Positions 1-9,620 of a DNA stretch of 64,000 nt are shown in pieces; the stretch's first letter is position 1; each line of letters opens with the position of its first letter. This DNA is from Ralstonia insidiosa (GTDB lineage: Bacteria; Pseudomonadota; Gammaproteobacteria; Burkholderiales; Burkholderiaceae): NCBI RefSeq assembly GCF_008801405.1, contig NZ_VZPV01000003.1, positions 248,001-312,000 of the forward strand, given 5' to 3'. A model generated the notes under the pieces. It saw only the letters and a list, made by a program, of their open reading frames with translations. It ran no database searches and was not told the DNA's origin. Position numbers and translations under genes: made by a program.

Positions 1-189
1 CATTCCCACACGAAGAACGTCGACCCGGCTGCCGCACGCGGCTTGCCGCTGCCCCGTCATGGGTTGGCGGAAGAGGCTGCGCGGCCGGTGCTGTTTCTGG
101 CGTCCAGCGCAGCGTCGTTCATCACCGGGCATGTGTTGCCCGTTGATGGCGGCCTGCTCGCGCAGTTGCGGATGCCCGCCACCGCGTAA
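1..189 (+). CDS. SDR family oxidoreductase, C-terminal part
   Basis: Partial gene entering from the left edge, open in frame 1 and ending at TAA 187-189. The 62 visible residues end with the classical short-chain dehydrogenase C-terminus: an FLASSAASFITG segment followed by VLPVDGG. The NAD site and the YxxxK catalytic motif lie outside the window, so substrate cannot be judged. It is on the same strand as the uronate locus and 117 bp upstream of its first gene, so it may take part in sugar-acid metabolism, but that is only context. Confidence 0.8.
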   Translation, partial: HSHTKNVDPAAARGLPLPRHGLAEEAARPVLFLASSAASFITGHVLPVDGGLLAQLRMPATA

Positions 190-306
190 GGGTAAGGGGC
201 AGTGCAGGGCTGGCGCGGCTTGCCCGAGCCGGGGCGTGGAAGTTGATGAACGAGCACGGCGCCACATACGTTGGACGCCGGGCCGACAGAACAAGCAGGA
301 GACAAG

Positions 307-1623
307 ATGAAGATCACCAGGGAACGCACGCGCCTGTTTGCGCGGCTGATGGCATCTGGCGCGGCATGCGCGGCACTGCTCGGATTCGCATCGCACGTGC
401 AGGCGCAGACCACGCTGCGTGTCTGGACGCGCTCCAACCCGGATGCGCGCACGACCTACGACAACATCGCAGCCGCGTTCACCAAGAAGACCGGCATCAA
501 GGTCGAGTACTTCAATGCGATGACGGACTACGAGCAGCGTCTGTCGCGCGCCATTGCCGGCAATGACTTGCCCGACGTCATCATCAACGACAGCTCGTCG
601 CTGGGTCTGATGATGAAGACCGGTGTGGCTACCGAGATCGACCGGGCGGGCTTCCCCGGCGGCGCCGATATCCAGGACCGTGCCTGGCAGGGCGCGCAGG
701 GCTACAACGGCAAGTACTACGCGGTGCCGGTGTCGGTGCAGTCGTTCGTGTTCTTCATCCGCAAGGACTGGCGCGAGAAGCTCGGCTTGCCGCAGCCGAA
801 GTCGTGGGATGACATGGCGAAGCTGGCCAAGGCCTTCACCACGATGCAACCGGCAGGCGCCGGCAAACCGGTCTACGGCTTTACGTTCCCCGCCTCGGCC
901 ACGCGTGGTTACACCACGTGGTTCATGAGCAGTTTCCTGTGGCAGGCGGGTGGCGATTTCATCCGCCCGGATGGCAAGGGCAAGTTCCGCGGCGCGCTGG
1001 ATGAGCCCGCCGCCGCCAAGACCGTCGCCTACTTCCGCCAGATGCTGTGCACCGACAAGGTGACGCAGCCGGGCGCCATCAACGCCACCACGGCCGATGC
1101 CATCGCCAGCTTCCGTTCCGGCCAGACGGGCATCTTCTTCAGTGGCCCGTATCACATCGCAGTCGTGGATCAGGAGCCGGGCCGCGACAAGATCGAGGTG
1201 GTTGCACCGCCGCCGGGCCCGGCCGGCAAAGCGGACAGCCTGGGCGAAGGCGAGTTGGCGTATGTCACGCGTTCGGCCAACAAGCAGGCGGCGCTGTCAT
1301 ACATCGCGTTCCTCACGTCGCCGGAAGGGCAGAAGTTGGGCATGCATCCGGGCGGTTTTCCGGTGGTGCGCCTGCCGGTCAACAAGACGGTTGATGCCGG
1401 CAAGGTCTACAACGACCCGCGCTGGCAGACGGTCGAAACCGTGTACGAGAAGAGCGCGCACTACGCACCTGCCATTCCTGACTGGATGAGCATGCGCCAG
1501 CTCACGGCCGACGGCCTGAACCGCATCCTGGCCAACTGCAGCAGCGATATCGATGCCGGCCTGAAAGACCTGAACAAGAAGGTCAACCAGGAACTGGCCC
1601 GCCAGCGCGTGGCTGCAAACTGA
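307..1623 (+). CDS. Sugar ABC transporter substrate-binding protein (CUT1 type)
   Basis: Periplasmic solute-binding protein of 438 aa, family 1 (MalE/UgpB-like). A Sec signal peptide is visible: charged MKITRERTR, a hydrophobic stretch, and a likely cleavage after VQA at residue 33. The mature protein starts TTLRVWTRSNPDARTTYDNIAAAF, typical for this family. I start at ATG 307 because AGGAGA lies 5 bp upstream; a TTG at 271 is in frame but has no signal-peptide logic. First gene of a transporter set with two permeases and an ATPase immediately downstream. The neighbouring uronate enzymes suggest a uronate or oligouronate ligand (inference); CUT1 proteins usually bind di- or oligosaccharides. 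Confidence 0.92.
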   Translation: MKITRERTRLFARLMASGAACAALLGFASHVQAQTTLRVWTRSNPDARTTYDNIAAAFTKKTGIKVEYFNAMTDYEQRLSRAIAGNDLPDVIINDSSSLGLMMKTGVATEIDRAGFPGGADIQDRAWQGAQGYNGKYYAVPVSVQSFVFFIRKDWREKLGLPQPKSWDDMAKLAKAFTTMQPAGAGKPVYGFTFPASATRGYTTWFMSSFLWQAGGDFIRPDGKGKFRGALDEPAAAKTVAYFRQMLCTDKVTQPGAINATTADAIASFRSGQTGIFFSGPYHIAVVDQEPGRDKIEVVAPPPGPAGKADSLGEGELAYVTRSANKQAALSYIAFLTSPEGQKLGMHPGGFPVVRLPVNKTVDAGKVYNDPRWQTVETVYEKSAHYAPAIPDWMSMRQLTADGLNRILANCSSDIDAGLKDLNKKVNQELARQRVAAN

Positions 1624-1636
1624 TGGCGGGCTTGTC

Positions 1637-2545
1637 ATGCGACTCACCATGAAACGCAACGCGCGCGGGCTGGCCACACGCCATCCGATCGTGCCGTGGC
1701 TCTTCCTGTTGCCGGCCATTGCGGTGTTTGTCACGTTCAAGTTCGTGCCGATGCTGCGTGGGCTGGAGATGAGCTTCTACCAGGTGCACTTCGGCTCGGA
1801 TTGGCAGTGGGTGGGGCTCGAGAACTTCGAGCGCGCCTTTGCCGACTCCGATCTGCATGCGGCTGTGGTGCAGACGGCGCTGTATGTGGCGGTGTCGGTC
1901 ATCGCCTCCGCCGCGATCGCCTTCTTCCTGGCGCTGGCACTGGAAGGCCCGGCGCGCCATTTGCGCATCATCCGCACGGCGATGTTCCTGCCGGCCGTGA
2001 CGAGCGCTGCCGTGGTCGCGCAGATCTGGCAGATCCTGCTGGCGCCCACGCCGGAGGGCATCGGCAACACGATCCTCGGCTGGTTTGGCGTGGCACCCGC
2101 AGGCTTCTTCTCCGACCCCGATCTCGCTCTCGGCTCGCTCATCGCCATGCAGATCTGGAAGACCGTGCCCTACGACATGATGATCTTCATCGCGGGCCTG
2201 ACCGGCGTGAACCGCGAGCTGTACGACGCGGCCGCCGTGGATGGCGCACGTTGGCACCACCGCCTGTGGTACGTGACGCTGCCTGCCATCCGCCACACCT
2301 TCGTGATCGTGGGCGTGCTCGGTTTCATTCGCGGTGTGCGCGTGTTTACCGAGGTGTATTCGAGCACGGGCGGCGGCCCTGGCGGCGCTACCGAAGTCGT
2401 CATGACGTACGTCTACAAGGCCGGCTTCGTGCAGTTCGACTACGGCTATGCCTCTGCCGTGTCGTGCCTGCTGTTCCTCTTCACGGCGGTGACCACCGTC
2501 ACCTACTTGGCCCTGCGGCAGCGGAGCAAACGTCATGAGCGCTAA
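1637..2545 (+). CDS. Sugar ABC transporter permease, MalF-type
   Basis: Inner-membrane permease of 302 aa with about six transmembrane segments. The cytoplasmic EAA loop that docks on the ATPase is visible as YDAAAVDGARWHHRLWYVTLP. Start at ATG 1637 is weakly supported by GGCGGG upstream; ATG 1649 is an in-frame alternative. Thirteen bp after the binding protein and overlapping the next permease by 11 bp, so the genes are translationally coupled. Confidence 0.92.
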   Translation: MRLTMKRNARGLATRHPIVPWLFLLPAIAVFVTFKFVPMLRGLEMSFYQVHFGSDWQWVGLENFERAFADSDLHAAVVQTALYVAVSVIASAAIAFFLALALEGPARHLRIIRTAMFLPAVTSAAVVAQIWQILLAPTPEGIGNTILGWFGVAPAGFFSDPDLALGSLIAMQIWKTVPYDMMIFIAGLTGVNRELYDAAAVDGARWHHRLWYVTLPAIRHTFVIVGVLGFIRGVRVFTEVYSSTGGGPGGATEVVMTYVYKAGFVQFDYGYASAVSCLLFLFTAVTTVTYLALRQRSKRHER

Positions 2546-3434
2546 ACCGATCGTTTCCGGGCAACCCGTTGCCATGGCGCCTGCGCAATCCGGCGTTCGG
2601 CTTTCGGGGGTGGCCGGTACGGCTGTCCGCTGGCTGCTGTACGCAGTGGTCGTGGCTGTGTTTGCCGGCCCGTACTGGGCAATGATCGCCACCGCTTTCA
2701 ATGCCGATACCGTGCAGCCGGGCCAGCTCCAGTTGTGGCCGTCGCACCCGTCGCTCAAGCATTTCGTCTATGCGTGGAGCGAGGCTGGCGCGTGGCGCAA
2801 TCTGCTGAATTCTTGCGTGGTGGTGGTGGGCGGCCTGGCATTGCAGATGACCGTCAGCGCGTTGGCGGCCTATGCACTGGCCCGCAAGAAGTTTGTCGGC
2901 GCGGGCATCGTGAGCCTGTTGTTCCTGTCGACCATGATGCTGCCGGAAGAGGTCATCGCCATTCCGTTGTACCTCGTGCTCGGCAAGCTGCCGGTGGTGC
3001 ACGCGAGCCTGTTGAACTCCTACCTCGGGATGATCCTGCCGGTGGCCGGCTGGGCGTTCTCGATCTTCGTGCTGACCGAGTTCATGAAGGCCGTGCCGAT
3101 GGAGCTGGAAGAGGCCGCGCGCATCGACGGCGCAAGCGAGTGGCAGATCTTCTTCAACGTTGTGCTGCCGCTGGTCAAGCCGGCACTGGGCACCACGGCC
3201 ATCTTCGGTTTCCTGATGATCTGGGACCAATACCTGCTGCCGCTCATCGTGGTCAACCGCGAGACGCTGTACACGCTGCCCGTGGTGCTGGCCTCGCTGC
3301 GCACGGACGAACACATTTCGCCCAACGTCTTCATCGCCGTCACGCTGCTGGCAATGATTCCCAGCGTGGGGCTCTACCTTGGCCTTCAGAAGCACTTCCA
3401 GCGCGGGCTGACGTCCGGCGCGTTGAAGGGCTGA
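2535..3434 (+). CDS. Sugar ABC transporter permease, MalG-type
   Basis: Second permease subunit, 299 aa, about six transmembrane segments. The EAA loop reads LEEAARIDGASEWQIFFNVV, close to the CUT1 consensus. It would pair with the MalF-type subunit to form the channel. Its start overlaps the end of the preceding permease by 11 bp. Confidence 0.92.
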   Translation: MSAKPIVSGQPVAMAPAQSGVRLSGVAGTAVRWLLYAVVVAVFAGPYWAMIATAFNADTVQPGQLQLWPSHPSLKHFVYAWSEAGAWRNLLNSCVVVVGGLALQMTVSALAAYALARKKFVGAGIVSLLFLSTMMLPEEVIAIPLYLVLGKLPVVHASLLNSYLGMILPVAGWAFSIFVLTEFMKAVPMELEEAARIDGASEWQIFFNVVLPLVKPALGTTAIFGFLMIWDQYLLPLIVVNRETLYTLPVVLASLRTDEHISPNVFIAVTLLAMIPSVGLYLGLQKHFQRGLTSGALKG

Positions 3435-3477
3435 GGCTGAACCCGGTAACCGATCAGAACAGAAAGAGGAGCGAACC

Positions 3478-4569
3478 ATGGCTTCCGTGACCCTGGACGC
3501 AATCGACAAGCGTTTTGGTGACCAGCACATCATCAAGAACGTCTCGGTAGACATCCGCGACGGTGAATTCTGCGTGCTCGTGGGCCCGAGCGGCTCGGGC
3601 AAGTCGACGCTGTTGCGCATCATCGCCGGCCTGGAGGAAGTGTCGGGCGGCACCGTGCGCATCGGCGGGCGTGACGTCACGCAACTGCACCCGAAGGAGC
3701 GTGACATCGCGATGGTCTTCCAGAGCTACGCGCTGTATCCGCAACTGACCGTGCGCGAGAACATGGGCTTCAGCCTGAAGCTCGCCAAGCGGCCGAAAGC
3801 AGAGATCGATGCCATCGTGAATGAGATCGCGCGTTCGCTGGCGCTCGACAAGTTGCTGGACCGCTATCCGCGCCAGCTCTCTGGCGGACAGCGCCAGCGC
3901 GTGGCCATGGGGCGCGCCATTGTGCGTAAGCCGTCGGTGTTCCTGTTCGACGAGCCGCTCTCCAACCTGGATGCCGCGCTGCGTCACCACGTGCGTGCGG
4001 AGATCCGCGAGATGTACGAGCGCATGCGCACCACCTGTGTGTATGTGACGCACGACCAGGTCGAGGCCATGACGCTGGCCGACCGCATCGTCGTGTTGCG
4101 CGATGGCCGTGTCGAGCAGGTCGGCACGCCGGTCGAGCTGTATGACCGCCCGGTGAACCGGTTCGTCGCGCAGTTCATCGGCTCACCGGCCATCAACTTT
4201 TTCGAGGGCGTGGCCAAGGTGCGTGGTGACCAGGCCGCCATCCGCTGCGCGGAGGGCATCGAGATTGCACTGCCGGACCGCGCCCCCGTGCACGATGGCC
4301 AGGAGATCGTCTGTGGCGTCCGCCCCGAGCACATCCGCATTGGTGCGGACGATGGGGCGCAGGACATCCGGGTGAACGCCCGCGTGAAGAGCGGCGAGTT
4401 TTACGGCGCCGAGACGCTGCTCGTCTGTGACACCCCGGTCGGCGCACTTGCCGCAACCGGGCGCGACCGCCAGGCCTATGGCCTGCAGCACGGCGCGCAA
4501 GCCAGTCTCAGCATTCCGGCGGCGCATTTGCATCTGTTCGATCGCACGACTGAACTGCGGTTGAACTGA
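3478..4569 (+). CDS. Sugar ABC transporter ATPase (UgpC/MalK type)
   Basis: ATP-binding subunit of 363 aa that powers the two permeases. Walker A GPSGSGKST lies at residues 36-44, signature LSGGQRQR near 134-141 and Walker B FLFDEP at 155-160. The C-terminal third has the TOBE/regulatory domain typical of MalK/UgpC ATPases (CGVRPEHIRIG). AGGAGCGAACC precedes the ATG. UgpC-type ATPases can serve several CUT1 importers, so it may not be exclusive to this one. Confidence 0.94.
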   Translation: MASVTLDAIDKRFGDQHIIKNVSVDIRDGEFCVLVGPSGSGKSTLLRIIAGLEEVSGGTVRIGGRDVTQLHPKERDIAMVFQSYALYPQLTVRENMGFSLKLAKRPKAEIDAIVNEIARSLALDKLLDRYPRQLSGGQRQRVAMGRAIVRKPSVFLFDEPLSNLDAALRHHVRAEIREMYERMRTTCVYVTHDQVEAMTLADRIVVLRDGRVEQVGTPVELYDRPVNRFVAQFIGSPAINFFEGVAKVRGDQAAIRCAEGIEIALPDRAPVHDGQEIVCGVRPEHIRIGADDGAQDIRVNARVKSGEFYGAETLLVCDTPVGALAATGRDRQAYGLQHGAQASLSIPAAHLHLFDRTTELRLN

Positions 4570-4655
4570 GAGACCGGTTTCCCGCAGTGGATCTGCCACG
4601 GGTGAAAACCACAACGCAATCACAAAGAAGACAGAGATCCACAAGGAGAAAGGAA

Positions 4656-5906
4656 ATGGGTTTGAAGACGAAACTCTCTTGCGCAGCGGGCGCGGTGGCG
4701 GCGATGTGTGCGACCGTCAACGTGCATGCACAGAGTTCGGTGACGCTGTATGGGGTGATCGACAACACGGTCGAGGCTGTTCGCACCACGGGCGCCAACA
4801 AGGTGGGCGGCAACGTGCCGATGGCGGTGAAGGATTCCAGCAACAGCTCGCTGTGGGGCCTGCGCGGCAATGAGGATCTGGGTAACGGTCTGTCGGCCAT
4901 CTTCCAGATTGAATACGGCTTCAATGCCGACACGGGTTCCGGCCCCAGCGGGCGTGACCAGTTCGTCGGCCTGCGCAGCGATAAGCTCGGCACGGTACAG
5001 ATGGGTCTGATGACAACGCCGATGCGCGGCCTGGGCGGCAAGCTCAACTTTATTCCGGGCAGCACGTCGATTGCCAACAACATTGGCATCATGACTACGC
5101 TCAACGGCACGCAAACCAACCTGAACGCGCGCCTGGCCAACACCATTGAATACACCACGCCCGACATACTGGGCGGATTGAGCGCGCAGGTGGTGTATTC
5201 GCCGGGCGAGGGCGGCGTCGGCCCCACCAACAGCAGTGTGGGTGGCAGCGCGGGCAAGCCGATCAACGGCATGTATGCATGGGGCGCCGGGACGCAGTAC
5301 GCGAACGGCCCGATCTACGCGGCCTATGCTTACGAAACGCGACGTGGCCAGGCATTGCTGGGCGCGGGCGCAGGCCTCTCGGGTGCAGCCAGCGCAGGCA
5401 TGGGGGTCGCCGCAGCAGGCTACTCGAACGATTACGAACACCGCGTGGCCGTACGCTACGAAGCGAAGTGGCTGTCAGCAGGCTCGACCAACTTTTCGGT
5501 GGGCTGGGATCGGCTGGGCTCCAAGGGCATCTTTGGCACGGGCGCATCCACTGGCAGCGGTGAGACCTACCGTGACGCCTTCAGCGTGTCGGTCATGCAG
5601 AAGGTCGGCGCGCAGGATTTCATCTTCAGCTACTCGGTGGCGCGCCCGCTTAAATGCTCTGGCGCGGCGCAGTTCGGCCAGTGCTCGGATGCGCAGCGTG
5701 AGCACACTGGCGCCCAGCAGATGGTGTTTGCTTACCACTACTGGCTGTCGCAGCGCACCATGTTGCAGGCCTACGTCAGCCGCATTCACAACGGCTCGTT
5801 TGCCACCTATGACTATGACGTGAACCCGGTTGTCACTGCGGTGGCAAGCCGTACACCGGGCGGGTCGCCAATCGGTGTGGGTCTGGGTATCCGCCACTCC
5901 TTCTAA
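4656..5906 (+). CDS. Gram-negative trimeric porin (Porin_4/OmpC-like)
   Basis: Outer-membrane porin of 416 aa. It has a signal peptide ending at VHA (about residue 25), then the signature N-terminus QSSVTLYGVIDNTVE seen in Burkholderiales porins, and a C-terminal Phe (GIRHSF) recognised by the BAM machinery. Start at ATG 4656 follows AAGGAGAAAGGAA; an upstream in-frame ATG at 4587 would put the signal peptide in the interior. It lies between the ABC importer and the uronate enzymes, so it probably supplies outer-membrane entry for uronates (inference). Confidence 0.92.
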   Translation: MGLKTKLSCAAGAVAAMCATVNVHAQSSVTLYGVIDNTVEAVRTTGANKVGGNVPMAVKDSSNSSLWGLRGNEDLGNGLSAIFQIEYGFNADTGSGPSGRDQFVGLRSDKLGTVQMGLMTTPMRGLGGKLNFIPGSTSIANNIGIMTTLNGTQTNLNARLANTIEYTTPDILGGLSAQVVYSPGEGGVGPTNSSVGGSAGKPINGMYAWGAGTQYANGPIYAAYAYETRRGQALLGAGAGLSGAASAGMGVAAAGYSNDYEHRVAVRYEAKWLSAGSTNFSVGWDRLGSKGIFGTGASTGSGETYRDAFSVSVMQKVGAQDFIFSYSVARPLKCSGAAQFGQCSDAQREHTGAQQMVFAYHYWLSQRTMLQAYVSRIHNGSFATYDYDVNPVVTAVASRTPGGSPIGVGLGIRHSF

Positions 5907-5925
5907 CCTTCGGTGGGGCTTTTCC

Positions 5926-6693
5926 ATGCAGCGCAACCGGTTCAAGGCACAGTTGCTCGCCCGCAAGCAGCAACTCGGCATCTGGAGCATGCTGGCCTCC
6001 AGCAATGTCGTTGAAGTCCTGACGCAGTCTGACTACGACTGGATTCTCCTCGACACCGAGCACGCACCCAACGAGGTGCCGATGGTGCTGGACCAGTTGC
6101 GCACGGTGGCCCAGACGACGATGTCGGCAGTGGTCCGGCCGAACACGAACGATGCGGTAGTGCTCAAGCGCCTGCTCGACATTGGCGCGCAGACGGTGCT
6201 GGTGCCCATGGTGGATACGGCGGACGACGCACGGCGCGCCGCTGCGGCAGTGCGCTATCCGCCGCTGGGCATTCGGGGGGTGTCGCTGGCCACACGCGCC
6301 AACCGCTACGGGCGCGATGCCGACTACGGCCAGCGCGCCAACGAGGAGGTCTGCCTGCTCGTGCAACTGGAGACACCCAAGGCCCTGGAGAACCTCGAGT
6401 CCATCGCCGCGGTGGACGGCATCGACGGCATCTTCGTCGGGCCGGCCGACCTGGCCGCCACGATGGGGCACCTGGGTAACGTCCGGCATGCGGCAGTGCA
6501 GGCTGCCATCCATGACGCCCGCGAGCGCGCTCACCGTTGCGGCAAGCCGATCGGCATCCTGATGGCCGATCCGGAGCTGAATGCCCGCTATATCGCCGAC
6601 GGCTTCGACTACGTGGCCGTGGCCACCGACATCAGCCTGATGCGCAGCGGTGCCGAGGCGGCACTCAAGCAGGCACGGTCACATCAACGCTAA
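5926..6693 (+). CDS. HpcH/HpaI-family class II aldolase (keto-deoxy-aldarate aldolase type)
   Basis: Metal-dependent pyruvate aldolase of 255 aa. Family residues are visible: H46 in DTEH, R71 in VRPN, and metal ligands E149 (QLETP) and D175 (GPADLAA). Family members cleave 5-keto-4-deoxy-D-glucarate (GarL), 2-keto-3-deoxy-L-rhamnonate (YfaU) or HKHD (HpcH). With uronate dehydrogenase and aldaronolactonase next door, cleavage of a keto-deoxy-aldarate to pyruvate and tartronate semialdehyde is the best reading, but the exact substrate is inferred. ATG 5926 chosen over upstream in-frame codons that lie within the porin gene. Confidence 0.85.
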   Translation: MQRNRFKAQLLARKQQLGIWSMLASSNVVEVLTQSDYDWILLDTEHAPNEVPMVLDQLRTVAQTTMSAVVRPNTNDAVVLKRLLDIGAQTVLVPMVDTADDARRAAAAVRYPPLGIRGVSLATRANRYGRDADYGQRANEEVCLLVQLETPKALENLESIAAVDGIDGIFVGPADLAATMGHLGNVRHAAVQAAIHDARERAHRCGKPIGILMADPELNARYIADGFDYVAVATDISLMRSGAEAALKQARSHQR

Positions 6694-6708
6694 CCACACC
6701 ATTCAAGC

Positions 6709-7554
6709 ATGGGAATCAACGACAAAGCAGGCGGCACGGCCGCACAAGGCAAGCCATTCAAGCGGCTGCTGCTGACCGGCGCTGCCGGCAATCTCGGCCG
6801 GCAACTGCGCGGCGCACTGGCAGCCTGGGCAGATGTGGTTCGCGTGAGCGACATTGCCCCGCTGGGCGAGCTGGCTGCGCACGAAGAGGGCGCGGTCGTC
6901 GACCTGGCGGACCGTCAAGCCGTGCTCGCCCTGCTCGAAGGCGTGGATGCAGTCGTGCACCTGGGCGGTATCTCGGTCGAGGCGCCGTTCGATGATCTGA
7001 TGCAGGCCAACATCCTCGGTCTGTACAACCTGTATGCGGCTGCGCAAAAGCAAGGCGTGAAGCGCGTTGTCTACGCCAGCTCGAACCATGCGATGGGCTT
7101 CCATCCCGTCACCTCCGTGCTGGATATCGATGCGCCGCTGCGCCCCGATTGCCTGTACGGCGTGACCAAGTGCTTTGGCGAAGCGCTGTCGCGCTACTAC
7201 TTCGATCGCTTCGGCCTGGAGACCGTGTGCCTGCGCATCGGCTCGTCGTTCGAGGCGCCGAAGAACCCGCGCATGCTGGTCACCTACCTGAGCTATCGCG
7301 ATTTCATTGAGCTGGTGCGCTGTTCGTTGTTCACCAACCGTGTCGGCCATGCCATCGTGTATGGCGTGTCGGACAACCGCATCAAGTGGGGGGACAACAC
7401 CAAGGCCGGTTTTCTGGGCTTCCGCCCGCAGGACAGCTCAGCCCAGTTCGAACATCTGTTCCCGGCCGTTGCACCCACCACCGATCTCGACGACCCGACG
7501 CAGCGTTTTCAGGGCGGACCGTTCGTGCTCGCCGGGCCGATGGAGCCAAAGTGA
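6709..7554 (+). CDS. udh: Uronate dehydrogenase (NAD-dependent)
   Basis: SDR-fold enzyme of 281 aa that oxidises D-galacturonate or D-glucuronate to the aldaro-lactone. The dinucleotide motif TGAAGNLG is at residues 23-30, and the catalytic Y150/K154 lie in LYGVTKCFGE. Long stretches match what I recall of Agrobacterium uronate dehydrogenase: VHLGGISVE, NILGLYNLYEAA-like, ASSNH, and RFQGG near the C-terminus. It has about 15 extra N-terminal residues compared with the Agrobacterium enzyme. It overlaps the lactonase start (stop 7552-7554, next ATG 7554), and that enzyme takes its product. Confidence 0.9.
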   Translation: MGINDKAGGTAAQGKPFKRLLLTGAAGNLGRQLRGALAAWADVVRVSDIAPLGELAAHEEGAVVDLADRQAVLALLEGVDAVVHLGGISVEAPFDDLMQANILGLYNLYAAAQKQGVKRVVYASSNHAMGFHPVTSVLDIDAPLRPDCLYGVTKCFGEALSRYYFDRFGLETVCLRIGSSFEAPKNPRMLVTYLSYRDFIELVRCSLFTNRVGHAIVYGVSDNRIKWGDNTKAGFLGFRPQDSSAQFEHLFPAVAPTTDLDDPTQRFQGGPFVLAGPMEPK

Positions 7555-8480
7555 TGCACGTGGTTTCGCAAGCACGTATCGAGCGCATTGACGAGGGGTA
7601 CGCACCAGCCACGGTCGGTGAGAGCCCGGTCTGGCGTGCCCAGGAAGACGCGCTGTACTGGGTCGATATTCCCGCGCAGCGCATCGTGCGGCAGCACGTG
7701 GCCTTGGGAGTGCGCACGGAGTGGGCGCTGCCGGAGAAGGTTGCGTGTTTTGCGTTCTGCCGCCATGGCGGGTTGGTGGCCGGATTGGAGACGGGCCTGT
7801 TTGCCGTCGCGTTGCCAGAACCGGCGCCTGCCGATGGCGCAACGCCGGCCTACGCACGCAAGCTTGCCGCACCGGTGTTCCCCGTGCCGGGCATGCGCTT
7901 CAACGACGGCCGCTGTGATCGCCAGGGCCGCTTCTGGTCGGGCACGATGGTGCAGGACATGGCTGCCGCCAACCCGGCCGGCGCACTGTTCTGCCTGGAC
8001 ACGCAGGGGCGGTTGTCGGCGCCCGTGGTTGATCAGTTGATTGTGCAGAACGGGCTGGCGTGGTCGCCCGATGGCACGACGATGTATCTGTCCGATTCGC
8101 ACCCGCAGCGCCGGCTGATCTGGGCGTTCGACTACGACACCGAGACCGGCACGCCCAGCCGCCGCCGCGTCTTTGCCGATCTGCATAGCTACGTAGGGCG
8201 CCCCGATGGCGCCGCGGTTGATGCCGATGGCTGTTATTGGATCTGCGCGAACGATGCCGGCGCGGTGCTGCGCTTCACGCCGCAGGGTGTGCTGGATCGC
8301 AGGATCGATCTGCCGGCCATCAAGCCGGCCATGTGTGCATTCGGCGGGACCGATCTCGACACGCTGTTCATCACGTCAATCCGCCCGGCCACCGGTGCCA
8401 CTGAGCACGACGGGCATGTCTTCGCCGTCCGCCCAGGCGTGGGAGGGTTGGCCGAGGCGGAATACGCGGGGGTGCTATGA
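7554..8480 (+). CDS. SMP-30/gluconolactonase-family lactonase (likely aldarolactonase)
   Basis: Six-bladed propeller lactonase of 308 aa. Family metal-ligand positions are present: E24 in GESPVW, N166 in VQNGLAWSPDG and D218 in RPDGAAVD, plus N117/D118 in RFNDGR. The gene starts on the last base of udh. The context makes hydrolysis of the galactaro- or glucaro-lactone made by Udh the likely reaction (inference); gluconolactonase activity cannot be excluded. Confidence 0.88.
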   Translation: MHVVSQARIERIDEGYAPATVGESPVWRAQEDALYWVDIPAQRIVRQHVALGVRTEWALPEKVACFAFCRHGGLVAGLETGLFAVALPEPAPADGATPAYARKLAAPVFPVPGMRFNDGRCDRQGRFWSGTMVQDMAAANPAGALFCLDTQGRLSAPVVDQLIVQNGLAWSPDGTTMYLSDSHPQRRLIWAFDYDTETGTPSRRRVFADLHSYVGRPDGAAVDADGCYWICANDAGAVLRFTPQGVLDRRIDLPAIKPAMCAFGGTDLDTLFITSIRPATGATEHDGHVFAVRPGVGGLAEAEYAGVL

Positions 8481-9610
8481 GCTGCGAAGACGTTTCCGGC
8501 CGGCACTTCCAGGGCCGTCGCCTGCTGCTGCGGGGCATGTTTGCGGCACCGCTGACGGCGGTGGCAGGCGCCTATCGCACCACGTGGGCAGACGGTGCCG
8601 TCGCCAAAACCAGTGCCACGCCTGCTGCCACCTATGCACTGTTTTCAACGCAGCGTGCAGAGGCGTTGGCGGGCAACGTGCCGCCTGCCGTGGCTGCGCA
8701 ACTGATCTCGCTGGCACAGGCCGGGCTGACGCGTGAGCTGCACGTGCGCGACATTGTGCATACGCAGGGCCTGTTGCCGCATGAAGGCGACCGCGATGCG
8801 AGCGTGCTGGCGCAGCAGGACTGGCAGCAGACGCTGGTGCAGGCGCTGGCGTTTCGTGTGTCCAGTACGTCCGCCTATGCCGACAAGGCGGTGGCGTACA
8901 TCGCCGGCTGGCTGCCGGCGTACCGGTCATCCTCCAACCCGGTGGACGAGGCGGGGCTGGTGCAATTCCTGTTTGGGCTGGATCTGGTGCGCGAGCATGT
9001 GTCGGCCGAACTGACTGCCCGCATTCCTGCCTTCGGCGCGCAACTGGCCGAGGCTTACCTGACGCCCGCGCGGCGCGTGGGCGACGACAGCACCCTGCTC
9101 AACAACTGGCAGAGCCATCGCGTCAAGCTGGCGACCGCCGGTGCCTACCTGAGCGGAGACAGGCGCTGGATCGACGCTGCGCGCGCCGCCTTCATCGGCC
9201 ACGTGCGACAGAACGTGCGCGATGACGGCAGCACCTACGATTTCGCCCAACGCGATGCCATGCACTACGTGGTCTTCAACCTCGAGCCGCTGTTGATGGC
9301 GGCGTCGATGGCGGCCGCGCATGGGCACGATTGGTATGGCGCGCCCGAGATTCGCGGCCGGCTGGCGAGCGCACTGAACTGGCTTGCCCCCTTTGCGCGC
9401 GGCGAGCGGCAGCACGAGGAGTTCGTGCACAGCACCGTCAAGTTCGATGCGCGTCGTGCTGCTGCCAACGTGAAAGGCTACGCAGGCCTTTGGCAACGCA
9501 ACGAGGCTGCCGACCTCTACCGGATCGCCTCGCATCTGGATCCGCAATTCCGCGCCGTATCGGTTGGGCTGGATGCCACGCCGGTTGCGCGCACTTTGTT
9601 CCCGGCCTAG
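8477..9610 (+). CDS. PL5-like alginate/polyuronate lyase
   Basis: Protein of 377 aa related to the alginate lyase family (PF05426-like). The N-terminus has RR at 14-15 before a hydrophobic stretch (LLLRGMFAAPLTAVAGA), a possible Tat or Sec export signal. The lyase signature NNWQSHR lies at 209-215, and RDAMHY at 259-264 supplies the Arg/His/Tyr expected for beta-elimination on a uronate C5. It is coupled to the lactonase by an ATGA overlap. In this locus it probably releases unsaturated or free uronates in the periplasm. Whether the substrate is alginate, polyglucuronate or another polyuronate is unknown. Confidence 0.72.
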   Translation: MSCEDVSGRHFQGRRLLLRGMFAAPLTAVAGAYRTTWADGAVAKTSATPAATYALFSTQRAEALAGNVPPAVAAQLISLAQAGLTRELHVRDIVHTQGLLPHEGDRDASVLAQQDWQQTLVQALAFRVSSTSAYADKAVAYIAGWLPAYRSSSNPVDEAGLVQFLFGLDLVREHVSAELTARIPAFGAQLAEAYLTPARRVGDDSTLLNNWQSHRVKLATAGAYLSGDRRWIDAARAAFIGHVRQNVRDDGSTYDFAQRDAMHYVVFNLEPLLMAASMAAAHGHDWYGAPEIRGRLASALNWLAPFARGERQHEEFVHSTVKFDARRAAANVKGYAGLWQRNEAADLYRIASHLDPQFRAVSVGLDATPVARTLFPA

Positions 9611-9620
9611 GGAGACCGCA

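Noticed and set aside
1583..2758. Long minus-strand reading frame opposite the sugar permeases
   Set aside because: His/Gly/Arg-rich translation, no ribosome site, and fully opposite two clear permease genes; a high-GC shadow frame. Similar frames opposite 12.0-12.9, 29.1-30.5, 44.9-46.4 and 57.8-58.9 kb were rejected for the same reason.
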